Shown here: positions 1 to 9,453 of the stretch, in pieces
Numbering within the stretch: the stretch's first letter is position 1
Layout of the letters: every line of letters begins with the position of its first letter
Assembly: GCA_963709995.1 (NCBI GenBank)
Contig: CAVPYN010000015.1
Span: 1-64,000 of the forward strand
Length of the DNA stretch: 64,000 nucleotides
Reading direction: 5' to 3'
From: JAUIIK01 sp963709995
Lineage (GTDB): Bacteria; Chloroflexota; Chloroflexia; Thermomicrobiales; CFX8
Notes under the pieces: model-generated
Seen by the model: only the letters and a program-made list of their open reading frames with translations
What the model was told of the DNA's origin: nothing
Database searches by the model: none
Program-made: the position numbers and the translations under genes

Positions 1-280
1 CGAAGTTGCAGTGGGTGACGACCTCGCCGGCCGACCAGACCTCGTTGCCGTTCGCGCTGGCAGGTTGAGCTTCGAATGCTCCGCCGGGCAGGGACTTGAC
101 TGTCGTGATGAGTTCCTGACGCATCGGGACGGCGTGCGCTCGAAGGTCCGCGAGAGTCATGCCTCGTGATGCTTCATCGAGAAACGACTTCCCGCGGTTG
201 GGGCTGTGTTCATTCGTCGCTTGATCCTGAATCGTCTCGGCCAGCGTCCCGAGCTCAGCCACTGATGCGGTTGCAGTCAT
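1..280 (-). CDS. DinB-like protein, partial (C-terminus outside window)
   Basis: Reading leftwards from the ATG at 280, an uninterrupted frame of about 93 codons reaches the window edge. The visible part is mostly helical and ends in the WSAGEVVTHCNF segment. This resembles the W-S-x-x-E-x-x-x-H pattern at the start of DinB/YfiT-type four-helix metal-binding proteins, which often act as thiol-dependent transferases or stress proteins. The match is a short motif only and the remaining domain is not visible, so the family call is tentative. Confidence 0.5.
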   Translation of the reverse strand, partial: MTATASVAELGTLAETIQDQATNEHSPNRGKSFLDEASRGMTLADLRAHAVPMRQELITTVKSLPGGAFEAQPASANGNEVWSAGEVVTHCNF

Positions 281-319
281 CGTCAATCCTTCTCCTAACT
301 CGCCGTGATTGCTGCTCCT

Positions 320-352
320 TCTAATCCCTAATCCCTGTTCTCTATTCCCTCA
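320..352. repeat. Dispersed TAATCCCT-type intergenic repeat
   Basis: Tandem CTAATCCCTAATCCCT followed by a CTATTCCCT variant lies between two genes. The same unit recurs, in either orientation, near 31858-31905, 56398-56412 and 59951-60032. It therefore looks like a dispersed intergenic element of this genome rather than local low complexity. Confidence 0.6.
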
Positions 353-1099
353 CTCAAGCCGCTTCCCATATCGTTGTGCGCTGTAGTCGAAGAGGTGGTC
401 GGTGTACTGGGCAGCGTCCTGGAGGCCGGTCCAGCCTTCGCGGATTTCCGAGAGCTGGATCATGAAGGTGACGTCGCCATTCTTGTAGTGGCCGTAGAGC
501 GACCAGCGTTCCTGGCGTTCGAGGAGGGTGAAGTCGGAGACAAGCTCGCTGGCCTGCTTGAGATCGTGATAGGCGTGATCGAGGCTGTCGACGACGAAGC
601 CGAGGTGGTGCCAGCGGGAAGGTTTGCCGTCGGAGAGCGGCACATCCTCGCCGGTGTCGAAGAGGAAGAGCGAGGTCGGGCCGGTCGTGAGGACGGTCAG
701 ATGCGGGTCGTGGCGCATCTCCTGCATCTTCAGGACGCCGGTGAAGAAGTCATAGGCAGCCTGGCGGTCCTCAACCACGATCGCCAGGTGATCGAAGGCA
801 ATGTTTCTCCAGGGACCCGGGCTGCTGCTAATTGGCTCGATCGTCGTCTGCAGCGTGACGGACTTCCCGTCGCCGTAGCCCCGGGCAACCTCAACGGCAA
901 ACATGTCGGGGTAGACGTCTTCGCCGCTCTCGGCCCGTAGCACCATCCGCTGCCCCTCGCGGACCTCCTCGGGGATGCCGTGGTGGATCGCGTCGTGGAT
1001 GATGTCCCAGGGCTTGAGGTCATAGCTGTACTCGGCGTTTTCGGTTGTGAAGCGGACGGTGATCAGTTCAGCGTTCATCGACGGTCGGTTCCAATTCAT
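350..1099 (-). CDS. VOC-family (glyoxalase/dioxygenase-fold) protein with N-terminal extension
   Basis: This is a 249-aa protein. The first ~95 residues are an uncharacterised beta-rich domain (with YDLKPWDIIHDAIHHGIPEE). From about residue 100 there is a vicinal-oxygen-chelate module: FDHLAIVVEDRQAAYDFFTGVL, then a second half with WHHLGFVVDSLDHAYHDL. The paired FDHLA...RWHHLGF histidines fit the metal-binding pattern of the VOC superfamily. A mononuclear-metal lyase or dioxygenase is likely but the substrate cannot be told. The gene is intact and lies downstream of the 1155-1925 membrane gene on the same strand, 55 bp away, so the two could be co-transcribed. Confidence 0.75.
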   Translation of the reverse strand: MNWNRPSMNAELITVRFTTENAEYSYDLKPWDIIHDAIHHGIPEEVREGQRMVLRAESGEDVYPDMFAVEVARGYGDGKSVTLQTTIEPISSSPGPWRNIAFDHLAIVVEDRQAAYDFFTGVLKMQEMRHDPHLTVLTTGPTSLFLFDTGEDVPLSDGKPSRWHHLGFVVDSLDHAYHDLKQASELVSDFTLLERQERWSLYGHYKNGDVTFMIQLSEIREGWTGLQDAAQYTDHLFDYSAQRYGKRLE

Positions 1100-1154
1100 T
1101 CAGGTGCAACATGCCAGTCTGATGATTCTACCGGGGATCGGCGCGAGGATCGCC

Positions 1155-1925
1155 TCAGAAGAGCCACTGCAGCCGGAGGTAGCCCCAGAGTATGTGCCAC
1201 CAGGAATAGTAGGCCAGGCGAAGCGAATACATCGAGACGAAGCCGTAGCGCCGGAAGAGGTGGAGCTGGACGATGTTGATTGCCAGGATGTGGACGAAGA
1301 CCCAGGCTTCGGTTCGTGCCAGCGGGTCGGTCCAGTCGACCTGAAAGAGCGGCTCGAAAAGCGCGACGATCGAGATCGTGATCCAGATAAGACGGTCACG
1401 GTGGCGACTGTCAACCCGCGAGCCGAACATCGCAAGCAGAAGTGCCAGCGGCGCAAGGTGGAAGATCACTTCGACGACGTAGCCAATGACGGGATAGAAG
1501 ACCATAGCCCACGGCAGCCGGGCGTTGGTGTCTTCGTCAAATCGGACGAAACCGGATGCCTCGGCCAGGATGGCTCCGAGGCCGAAGAGCGTTCCGGCGG
1601 CCGCGGCGAGCAGCACTCCCCGTTTGACGCCGGTTACCGGTAGCACGTCAAACCAGCGACGAGAGCGCAGGTAGCCCATCGCGCCCGTCCCTACCAGGGC
1701 GATGCCCGAGACCATCAGCAGTGGTGGCAGATCGCCGAAGAATGGTTCAAAGAGCCCGGCTGGCGTGCCCGGGGTTTGGCCAAGATAGGGTTCCGAGATC
1801 TTTGCGCTAGACAGCGAGAAGATGCCAGTAAGGCCAACAGCAGCCAGCGATATCGCGCCGAATGCGATGTACTGCCGTCGATCGCTGGACGTAGCGATGT
1901 GCCGGATCGTCGCTATCAGATTCAT
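1155..1925 (-). CDS. Multi-pass membrane protein, possibly CPBP-protease-like
   Basis: This 256-aa protein has about seven or eight hydrophobic segments, including residues ~17-38, ~68-84, ~103-125 and ~140-168. The C-terminal stretch around SLRLAYYSWWHILWG, and an earlier EVIFH, weakly recall the conserved Glu and His positions of CPBP intramembrane proteases. The canonical EExxxR motif is not present, so catalytic activity is doubtful. There is no signal peptide beyond the first transmembrane segment. I regard it as an integral membrane protein of unknown function. Confidence 0.6.
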   Translation of the reverse strand: MNLIATIRHIATSSDRRQYIAFGAISLAAVGLTGIFSLSSAKISEPYLGQTPGTPAGLFEPFFGDLPPLLMVSGIALVGTGAMGYLRSRRWFDVLPVTGVKRGVLLAAAAGTLFGLGAILAEASGFVRFDEDTNARLPWAMVFYPVIGYVVEVIFHLAPLALLLAMFGSRVDSRHRDRLIWITISIVALFEPLFQVDWTDPLARTEAWVFVHILAINIVQLHLFRRYGFVSMYSLRLAYYSWWHILWGYLRLQWLF

Positions 1926-2048
1926 CCGGCTTTAGGCCCTCCGAAGTGGCGACAGAGATCTTTGATCGCTCATTGACTGGCGGCGATCAGGCGAATTCTG
2001 TGCCGAGCGAGGTGGAGGATCTGGCTTGGATTGCTTGGAATCTCGCAT

Positions 2049-3160
2049 CTACGCACTGCCCCAGACCTCTTCGGCGACGTCGACGACGAGCTGGAGCTTG
2101 GCGATCTCGTCCTCTTCGGTGACGCGGTTGCCGTGGTAGGTGCTGGCGAAGCCGCACTGGGGGCTGAGGCAGAGTCGTTCGAGGGGAACGTACTGGACTG
2201 CTTCTTCGATGCGGCGCTGCAGAGGTCGTCGCGGGCTTCAAGCTCGGGGAACTTCGAGGTTACCAGGCCCAGGACGACGGTCTTGTTCGCGGGCAGGTGG
2301 CGTAGACGGTTCGAAGCCGCCGGCACGGTCGGTGTCCCACTCCATGAAGTAGGCGTCGATGTCGATCTCGTTAAACAGCAGCTCTGCGACCGGTTCGTAG
2401 CCGCCCTGGGCCATCCAGGCGCTCTGGAAGTTGCCCCGGCAGGTGTGCATCGTGACGGTCATGCTCTCAGGGCGGCCCTTGAGGGCGGCGTTGATCGCAT
2501 CGCGGTAGGTCCGCAGAAGTTCGTCGGGATCTTCGCCACGTTCGGCGACGGTGTCGCGCAGCTTCTGGTCGCAGAGATAGGCCATGACGACGTCGTCGAG
2601 CTGGAGGTAGGTGCAGCCACGAGCGGCCAGGTCCAGCACCTCGGCGTTGTAGGCGGCCGAGAGATCGGACCAGAATTCGTCCATGTCCGGGTAGACCTCT
2701 TCACTGACGGCGGTGCGGCCACCGCGGAAGTGGACGACGCTTGGCGAGGGGATGCAGATCTTCGGCGTCTGGTTGGTGACGGACTTGAGGAAATCGTAAG
2801 TCCGGACCCATGATCGAGCCGGGATGGCGCACTTGTCGACGACTTCCATGACCGGTGGTTTGAAGTCGCTATCCTGGAAGCCAGTGGTTTCCGCCTGCTC
2901 CATCTCTTCGATGCCGTCGAAGCCGAGCATGAAGTCGACGTGCCAGTAGGCGCGTCGAAATTCGCCATCGGTGATGCTCTGTAGTCCGGCCTTCTCCTGG
3001 AGATTGACCGCGTAGCGCATCGCCTCATCTTCGATGGCACGCAAGTCGCTCGTCGCTCATCTCTCCTGCTGGTTGCGTTCGCGCGCATCGAGCAGGGACT
3101 TGGGCGGAGCAGGCTGCCGACGTGATCGGCGCGGAAGGGAGGATTGATGCGGGCAGTCAT
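2049..3160 (-). CDS. Cobalamin-independent methionine synthase (MetE C-terminal)-like enzyme, frameshifted
   Basis: The reconstructed protein of about 370 aa runs from MTARINPPFRADHVGSLLRP at 3160 to EVWGSA-stop at 2049. It matches the stand-alone MetE-C/YxjG-like family: an RADHVGSLLRP start, ITDGEFRR, YLQLDD, a CRGNF segment with HTCRGN, and a C-terminal LCLSPQCGF-type cysteine motif readable in another frame. The expected reaction is methyl transfer from a folate or other donor to a thiol, using zinc bound by His/Cys residues. The frame breaks near ~3050, ~2290 and ~2220, while the protein sequence stays family-like across the breaks. This suggests sequence errors or very recent inactivation. 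AAAGGA lies upstream of the ATG. Confidence 0.75.
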
Positions 3161-3251
3161 GGAGGTCGGTCCTTTCGGTGCGGGCTGTGTTTCAGGTGGT
3201 GGACTCAATTGTGTAGTGTCATGATAGACAAGATGGCGGGTGTGGGGATTT

Positions 3252-3299
3252 CCCTCACCCCCCGGCCCCCTTTCCCGCTGCTGCGCGGGGAGAGGGGGA
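3252..3299. repeat. CCCTCACCCC...GGGGAGAGGG palindromic repeat
   Basis: A C-rich arm beginning CCCTCACCCC is followed by a GCTGCGCGGGG turn and a GGGGAGAGGG arm. The same element occurs at 38504-38550 and, as an inverted pair, at 38931-39042. It is an intergenic repeat between divergently arranged genes and could form a stem-loop in RNA. Confidence 0.6.
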
Positions 3300-3396
3300 A
3301 CCGGAGGCATAGGACATATGTGACAGGTTCCAGGGGGCGGCAGAAGCATGAACTTTGGTTTTCACTGTTCCCTTCTTGAGGGGTGAGGGAGATTCT

Positions 3397-4099
3397 ATGA
3401 CCAAACCAGGCTGGATGATCGACGAGCTGATCTATGCGGGCGACGAGCATCTCGATCCAGAGTACGTCGAGGGGTACGACGAGAAGTCGGCGGTAGATCA
3501 CTCCGACGACATCGGACGCTGCAAGCTCACGGGCTCAACTCGGAGAGCGTCGTCGTCGACATGGGCGCCGGAACCGGGTTGTTCGCGCTGGCGCTTGCTC
3601 CGCTATTGCAAGCGAGTCGTGGCTGTCGATGTGTCGGATGCGATGCTGGCGATCCTGGAGCGGGAGATCGAGCGGGCTGGGTGCGACAATATCGAGGTCG
3701 TTCACGCGGGTCTACTCAGTTACGATCATCAGGGCGAGCCTGCCGATTTCGTCTACTCGCGCAACACCTTCCATCATCTTCCCGACTTCTGGAAAGCGCT
3801 GGCGTTGCAGCGCATAGCGGAGATGCTCGCGCCGGGCGGCGTGTTGCTGCTGCACGATCTGGTCTATTCGTTTGATACGTCGGAAGTAGGAGAAGCGATC
3901 GAAGGCTGGCTGAGCCGGGCTGCGCCGACGCCGGATGTGGGCTTCACCCGGGCCGATCTGGAATTGCACGTCCGCACCGAATACAGCACCTTCAGCTGGC
4001 TCTTCGAGCCGATGCTTGGAACGGGCCGGGCTGGAGATTCTGGAAACGCGCCACCGGCCGTCGCGGACCTATTCGGCCTATGTTTGCCGGAAGCGATAA
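3397..4099 (+). CDS. Class I SAM-dependent methyltransferase, frameshifted
   Basis: Starts MTKPGWMIDELIYAGDEHLD. With two frameshifts corrected (near ~3525 and ~3605) the sequence reads VVDMGAGTGLFALALAPLCKRVVAVDVSDAML. This is the SAM-binding motif I (GAGTG) and the acidic motif II of Rossmann-fold methyltransferases. It is followed by FVYSRNTFHHLPDFWKALAL and an APGGVLLLHDL motif. A third shift near 4018 restores an ERAGLEILETRHR-like end and a TAA stop at 4097-4099. The length of about 230 aa is normal. The substrate is unknown. The family signature is clear, but the frame must be pieced together. Confidence 0.7.
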
Positions 4100-4158
4100 G
4101 TAAGAACGAGCCATGGGGGTGGGACCAAATGCCGAGTCCCACCCCCGTGCAATGTTCG

Positions 4159-4311
4159 TTAGCCGCGTCTGAATACGCCCTTGATGCGCTGGGCAACGCT
4201 CTTGCCCGAGGTCGTGCCGAACCGAATCGCGCCAAGGCACTTGTCGAGGGTCGTGCGGCGCCGGTGCTCTTCGAGCAATGGGCTCGGGTCGGCTGGAAAT
4301 AGCATACTCAT
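4159..4311 (-). CDS. Small basic protein of unknown function (50 aa)
   Basis: The start MSMLFPADPSPLLEEHRRRT is chosen because AAGGAGG lies 8 nt upstream of this ATG. An ATG 30 nt further upstream lacks such a site. The product is 50 aa with an Arg/Lys-rich C-terminus ending RIKGVFRRG. It follows the 42-aa gene at 4369-4497 on the same strand, so the pair probably forms a tiny operon. No family is recognised. Confidence 0.5.
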   Translation of the reverse strand: MSMLFPADPSPLLEEHRRRTTLDKCLGAIRFGTTSGKSVAQRIKGVFRRG

Positions 4312-4368
4312 CGTCTCTGCCTCCTTCGGCGATCTAGCCACGCATCTGTGCGCGGTAGGCTCTTTGAA

Positions 4369-4497
4369 CTAGCTCTGGTCCTTCTTCGGGCCAGCGTAGC
4401 GATACTTGTAGATCTGGCGACCCGTCCAGTTCTGCCAGCGGACGTTGTCCTTCTGTTGCTGACCCAGGTCTGACCAAATCGAAGCTTGCTGGTACAT
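4369..4497 (-). CDS. Very small protein of unknown function (42 aa)
   Basis: An ORF of 42 codons begins MYQQASIWSDLGQQQKDNVR and ends KDQS-stop. It has a strong Shine-Dalgarno sequence, AGGAGGTG, 4-6 nt before its ATG. It is rich in Gln, Trp and Tyr. Upstream lies a plausible promoter region and downstream the second small gene with its own AGGAGG. The two clean ribosome sites are the main argument that the pair is real. No homologue is recognised. Confidence 0.5.
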   Translation of the reverse strand: MYQQASIWSDLGQQQKDNVRWQNWTGRQIYKYRYAGPKKDQS

Positions 4498-4782
4498 CGC
4501 GACACCTCCTGTGGTGTTGCGTTGTCGCTCCGGCTCCTTTGCCGGGGCGCTGCATTTATCTGTCAGCAGAATAGCTCAGGTCGCTGCCCGCGCCATCCGT
4601 CGAGTTGCCTATTTCACCGCCGACTCGATTCTGCGCACCGATCTGCGTAGTACTACCTATTCCCTGTCCTTGTTGCCACTATGATGCGCAGTAGATCAAG
4701 TTAAAGCCCGATGCGGCAGAACGACCGGTGCCGTACCGGGTACGTTGCGGACTTGGGCGCCGATGTGGGAAGAGGTGTTCAC

Positions 4783-6442
4783 ATGACGGACTATCCATAC
4801 GATCTCGGAAGCTATGAGCAGGACGGTTTCAACGACGTCGCCAGAGGCGCGCAGGTCTGGTTCGATCGCGGTCTTAACTGGACCTTTGCCTTCAACCACG
4901 AAGAAGCGGTCAAGTGTTTCGAGAAGGCGCTCGAACATGACCCGAACTGCGCGATGGCGAAGTGGGGCGTCGCTTACGCGGACGGCCCGAATTACAACAA
5001 GCACTGGGAACTGTTGATGAGATCGACCTCAAAGACACCGTCGCGCGGACGTACGCCACGACGCAGGAAGCGATCGCGCTGCTCGACGGCGCCACGCCGG
5101 GGAGCAAGCCGCTGATCACGACGCTCTCGGCACGCTACCCAGCGCCGGAACCGGTCGAGGATTGCATGGTCTGGAATGATATTATGCCGACGCGATGCGG
5201 GAGGTCTACCGGCAGTACGGCGATGATCTCGATGTAGCGTCGCTCTTTGCCGAGGCGACTGATGAACCGGACTCCCTGGCAGATGTGGGATCTAGAGACC
5301 GGCACGCCGGCCGATGACGCCGACACGGACGAAGCGACCGAGGTGCTGGAGAACGCGCGTTGGAGAACCCCGCGGGTTGGCTGCATCCCGGCGTGCTGCA
5401 CCTATACGTGCATCTGATGGAGATGTCGCCGCATCCGGAGCGGGCGCTACGAGCCCGGCGATGTGCTGCGCGACCTGGTGCCTGATGGGGGCCACCTCAA
5501 GCACATGCCGACGCACATCGACGTCCTTTGCGGTCACTACTACGACGTTGTCGAATCCAACTCCGATGGCATCACGGCCGACCGGAAGTTCTACGACCTC
5601 GAAGGCGGGATGAACTTCTACACGCTTTATCGAACGCACAACTACCACTTCAAGCTCTACGGCGCGATGTTTCTCGGGCAGTACGAGGCGGCAATGGAAG
5701 CGGCGCGGGAGATGGTCGAGACGATTCCCGAAGATTTGATGCGGGTCGAGGTCCCGCCGATGGCCGACTGGCTCGAAGGCTTCATTCCGATGGATATGCA
5801 CGTGCTGATCCGTTTCGGCAAGTGGCAGGAGATTATCGACACGCCGTTGCCGGAGGATCGAGGATCTCTATCGCTACACGACGGCGGTCATGCACTATTC
5901 GAAGGGTGTCGCCTACGCTGCGACCGGCCGGATCGCCGAAGCCGAGGAGCAGAAGGCGCTGTTCGAAGCTGCCGTGCGCGGTTCCGAAGAACGTCATGTC
6001 CACAACAACACCTGCCTCGACCTGCTGGCTATCGCTGACCGAGATGCTGAATGGCGAACTGGAGTATCGCAAAGGCAACTTCGATGCAGCCTTTGCCCAC
6101 CTGCGCAAATCGATCGAACTCGACGACGCTTTGCCCTACGACGAGCCGTGGGGCTGGATGCAGCCGACGCGCCACGCCTACGGGGCGTCTACTGCTCGAA
6201 CAGGGCAGGTTGAGGAGGCCGAAGCGGTCTACCGCGCCGATCTCGGATTCGATGACACGCTGGCGAGAGCCTTCCAGCATCCCGAGAATGTCTGGAGTCT
6301 GCACGGCTATCACGAGTGCCTGGTGCGTCTCGGAAAGACCGATCTCGCGGCGATGGTCAAGCAGCGTCTCGATCTCGCCGTCGCCCGCGCCAGTGTGCCG
6401 ATCCATGCCTCCTGCTACTGTCGTTTGAGCCACGCAGCCTGA
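4783..6442 (+). pseudogene. StaR-like TPR protein, first copy, degraded by multiple frameshifts
   Basis: Begins MTDYPYDLGSYEQDGFNDVA and ends RASVPIHASCYCRLSHAA-stop. Pieces in three frames align throughout with the second copy at 6629-8283: WFDRGLNWTFAFNHEEAVKCF, a tail matching MSPHPE, HMPTHIDVLCGHYYDVVE, FGKWQEIIDTPLPED and GELEYRKGNFDAAFAHLRKS. The intact family is about 550 aa of tetratricopeptide repeats, similar to StaR of glycopeptide clusters, and of unknown function. At least six indels interrupt this copy (around 5020, 5185, 5360, 5450, 5865, 6030 and 6190). It is either a decayed paralogue or a badly sequenced one. Confidence 0.75.
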
Positions 6443-6483
6443 GGAGAATCGCGACGAGAGCGCTTTAGATGGCAGCGTGAGAG

Positions 6484-6513
6484 ATGCCCTGCGCTTTCGA
6501 AAGCGCAGGGCAT
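6484..6513 (+). terminator. Perfect 30-nt palindrome after TPR copy 1, probable terminator
   Basis: ATGCCCTGCGCTTTC is followed directly by its exact reverse complement and then TCTTCGG. It lies 41 nt after the first TPR gene's stop. The stem is strong but the T-tract is short, so it could be a terminator or an mRNA-stabilising hairpin. Confidence 0.55.
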
Positions 6514-6628
6514 TCTTCGGCTATAGTAGGGTCTGTAACGCAATTGTTTCTCTATGACCGATCTGGCTCGACGCTTGAGATGGGGTTAAGCGGCTCGGCG
6601 GGGTCGTCTATCCGGAAAGGATAGCCGC

Positions 6629-8283
6629 ATGTCCGATTACTATGACCTTGGGAACCACAGCAGGACGATTTCGACATCGTCACCCGAGGCGCAGATCTGG
6701 TTCGACCGCGGGCTGATTTGGACCTATGGCTTCAACCACGAAGAAGCGGTCAAGTGTTTCCAGAAGGCGCTGGAGCATGACCCCGAGTGCCCGATGACGT
6801 ACTGGGGCATCGCCTATGCCGGCGGTCCCAACTACAACAAGCAGTGGTACAAGTTCATCGAGGCCGACCTGATCGAGACGCTGGCCAGGTGCTACGCGGC
6901 GACGCAGAAAGCGGTCGAGTTGCTCGACAGGGCGACGCCGGCCGAGCAGGCGCTGATCAAGGCATTGCAGGCGCGTTACCCGCAGCCGACACCAATCGAG
7001 GACTGCCACCCGTGGAATGACGACTACGCCGACGCGATGCGCTTCGTCTATCGCAACTACGGTGATGATCTCGATATCACGACCCTCTTCGTCGAGGCGC
7101 TGATGAACCGCACCCCCTGGAAGATGTGGGACCTCCAGACCGGCGATACCGTTCGAGGACGCCAGCACCGTCGAGGCGATGGAGGTGCTTGGAGCGGGCG
7201 CTGGAATGCGTCGAGAGCCGAACACATCCTGGCGTCTTGCATATGTACGTCCATCTGATGGAGATGTCGCCACATCCTGAGAAGGCGCTACGAGCCGGCG
7301 ACTGGTTGCGGGGGCTAGTACCGGATTCCGGTCACCTCAATCACATGCCGACCCACATCGACGTGCTTTGCGGTCACTATCACGACGTCGTCGAATGGAA
7401 CGAGCAGGCGATCGTCGCCAACCGCAAGTTCTTCGATCGCGACGGTGGGATGACCTTCTACACGCTCTACATGACCCACGATTTCCACTTCAAGATGTAC
7501 GGAGCGATGTTCCTCGGCCAGTATGAGGCGGCGATGGAAGCGGCTGACGAGATGGTCGCGAGGATTCCGGATGAATTGTTGCGCGTCGAGGTGCCGCCAA
7601 TGATTGATCACCTCGAAGCCTGGCTGCCGATGAAGATGCATGTCTACATCCGTTTCGGGAAGTGGCAGGAGATCATCGACACACCCTTGCCCGAAGACCA
7701 GGAGTTCTTCTGTGTCACGACGGCGATGATCCACTACGCGAAGACGGTCGCCCTGGCTGCGACCGGACGGATCGACGAGGCCGAGCGCGAGAAAGTGCTA
7801 TTCGAGGCGGCGGTCGGACGTGTGCCAGAGACGCGCCGCCTGCAAGAAAACCTCTGCGTTGACATCCTCGAGATCGCTCGCGCGATGCTCTACGGTGAAC
7901 TGGAGTACCGCAAAGGCAACTACGACGGAGCGTTCGCTCACCTTCGCAAGTCGGTCGAACTCGACGACACGCTGCCCTATCAGGAGCCCTGGGCCTGGAT
8001 GCAGCCGACCCGTCACGCGCTGGGAGCGCTGTTGCTGGAGCAGGGCCGCGTCGAGGAAGCCGAAGCGGTCTACCGCGCCGATCTCGGTCTGGACGACACT
8101 CTACCGCGTGCCTGCCAGCACCCTGAGAACGTCTGGGCGCTGCACGGCTACCACGAGTGCCTGGTGCGTCTCGGAAAACACGACCTGGCTGCAATGGTCA
8201 AGCCCCGTCTCGACCTCGCCGCCGCCCGCGCCGATGTCCCGATCGAAGCCTCATGCTACTGCCGGATGACCGAGGCAGCTTGA
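6629..8283 (+). CDS. StaR-like tetratricopeptide repeat protein, second copy (two frameshifts)
   Basis: Starts MSDYYDLGNHSRTI after GGAAAGGAT and ends PIEASCYCRMTEAA-stop, about 550 aa. The N-terminal part (WFDRGLIWTYGFNHEEAVKC, ...AYAGGPNYNKQW) and the C-terminal repeats (HMPTHIDVLCGHYHDVVEWN, YGELEYRKGNYDGAFAHLRK) match the cytosolic StaR-like TPR family. There are two indels close together, near 7147 and 7185. Between them the expected PFEDASTVEAMEVL is read in another frame. No enzymatic motif is seen, and the protein is probably a scaffold. It is a tandem duplicate of 4783-6442. A fragment of its 3' end reappears at 10494-10544. Confidence 0.75.
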
Positions 8284-8427
8284 GAAATGACTGTGAGATC
8301 GGTTTCTTGACTTGATACGGTTCGAGGGTGCGTAGAGGAGATGCTGCATCGATCAACAGATATTGTTGGAGATCGCGTCTTGCAACCGAAGGAGATGTCT
8401 GCGAGGATTGCTGAGTTAGGGGCAATC

Positions 8428-9453
8428 ATGGCGAAAATCACGGCTTTCGACGCTATCGTTCAAGTGCTTGAGGATAGCTCTGGGCCTCTACACTACCGGG
8501 AGATTACACGTAGGATTCTGAAACGCGGTCTTTGGAATCCATCGGGTAAGACTCCAGAGGCGACGATTGCCGCTCAGCTGTCGGTAGATATCAATCGCAC
8601 TGATAGACCGTCGCAGGTTTGTCGGATCAGGCCTGGTGTTTACTCGCTTGCCAGGGGCACTCCAATCCTCGGTGACATATCGACTGATCGTAAGCCGAGG
8701 TCACGTCTCTCTTTCACCGACGCTGCAGAACATGTACTCAAGCAGTCTGGCAGAAATGAGCCCATGCACTATCGAGACATCACCGATCATGCACTGCGTC
8801 ACGGGCTTATTGTTACCGAAGGGAAGACACCAGAAGCAACCATGTACGCGCAGATCTATAGTGAGATAGAGCGCGTTACGAAGCGCGGCGATCGACCACG
8901 GTTTGCCAGGGTTGGGCGTGGACTGTTTGCTCTAACACGCTGGCAGACAGGAGGTCTTGCGGCACAAATCGACCGACACAATCGCACAGTCAGGAACAGC
9001 CTACTCCAGAAACTAAAAGACCTGGCCCCCACAGCTTTCGAAGAACTCGTTGCGCGTGTCTTGACGGAACTTGGCTTCGAACTCGTAGAAGTTACGAGGG
9101 CATCGGCCGACGGCGGTATAGACGTCCGAGGGACTCTGGTTGTTGGTGAGGTGATACGCACACGGATGGCCATCCAAGTTAAGCGCTGGAAGAGCAATAT
9201 TCAAACTCCAACTGTCCAACAGGTCCGGGGGAGTCTTGGTGCTCATGAACAGGGATTGATCATTACGACAAGCGACTACAGCCAAGGGGCTCGCACTGAA
9301 GCCGAACGTGCTGATGCAACGCCAGTGGCTCTCATGAATGGGGAGCAGCTCGTTCGGGTCATGATCGAGCACGATATCGCGATTAACCGGTCTTCGCATG
9401 ACATAATCGAACTGGGCGAAGATGAAGACTTGCTGGTGCCGCAAGAGACGTAA
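8428..9453 (+). CDS. Mrr-type restriction endonuclease with two HARE-HTH domains
   Basis: The start MAKITAFDAIVQVLEDSSG at 8428 is preferred because it begins the first domain; the frame is open from 8341. Residues ~5-72 and ~95-170 are two HARE-HTH domains (LHYREITRRILKRGLWNPSG and MHYRDITDHALRHGLIVTEG). This winged-helix type is found in ASXL proteins and in bacterial restriction systems. Residues ~200-320 form an Mrr catalytic domain: FEELVARVLTELGFELVEVT, then ADGGID and IQVKRWK, which give the D-x(n)-QxK nuclease signature. It probably cleaves modified or foreign DNA. No methyltransferase gene is adjacent, consistent with a type IV-like enzyme. The base composition is visibly less GC-rich than its neighbours, suggesting transfer. 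Its TAA overlaps the ATG of the next gene. Confidence 0.8.
   Translation: MAKITAFDAIVQVLEDSSGPLHYREITRRILKRGLWNPSGKTPEATIAAQLSVDINRTDRPSQVCRIRPGVYSLARGTPILGDISTDRKPRSRLSFTDAAEHVLKQSGRNEPMHYRDITDHALRHGLIVTEGKTPEATMYAQIYSEIERVTKRGDRPRFARVGRGLFALTRWQTGGLAAQIDRHNRTVRNSLLQKLKDLAPTAFEELVARVLTELGFELVEVTRASADGGIDVRGTLVVGEVIRTRMAIQVKRWKSNIQTPTVQQVRGSLGAHEQGLIITTSDYSQGARTEAERADATPVALMNGEQLVRVMIEHDIAINRSSHDIIELGEDEDLLVPQET

Noticed and set aside
374..940. 188-codon plus-strand frame opposite the VOC gene
   Set aside because: It is antisense to a gene with clear domain motifs, and its composition is that of a shadow.
3205..3501. Frames through the CCCTCACCCC repeat regions
   Set aside because: The repeats are open in several frames because of their C/G-rich composition, and no conserved protein is visible.
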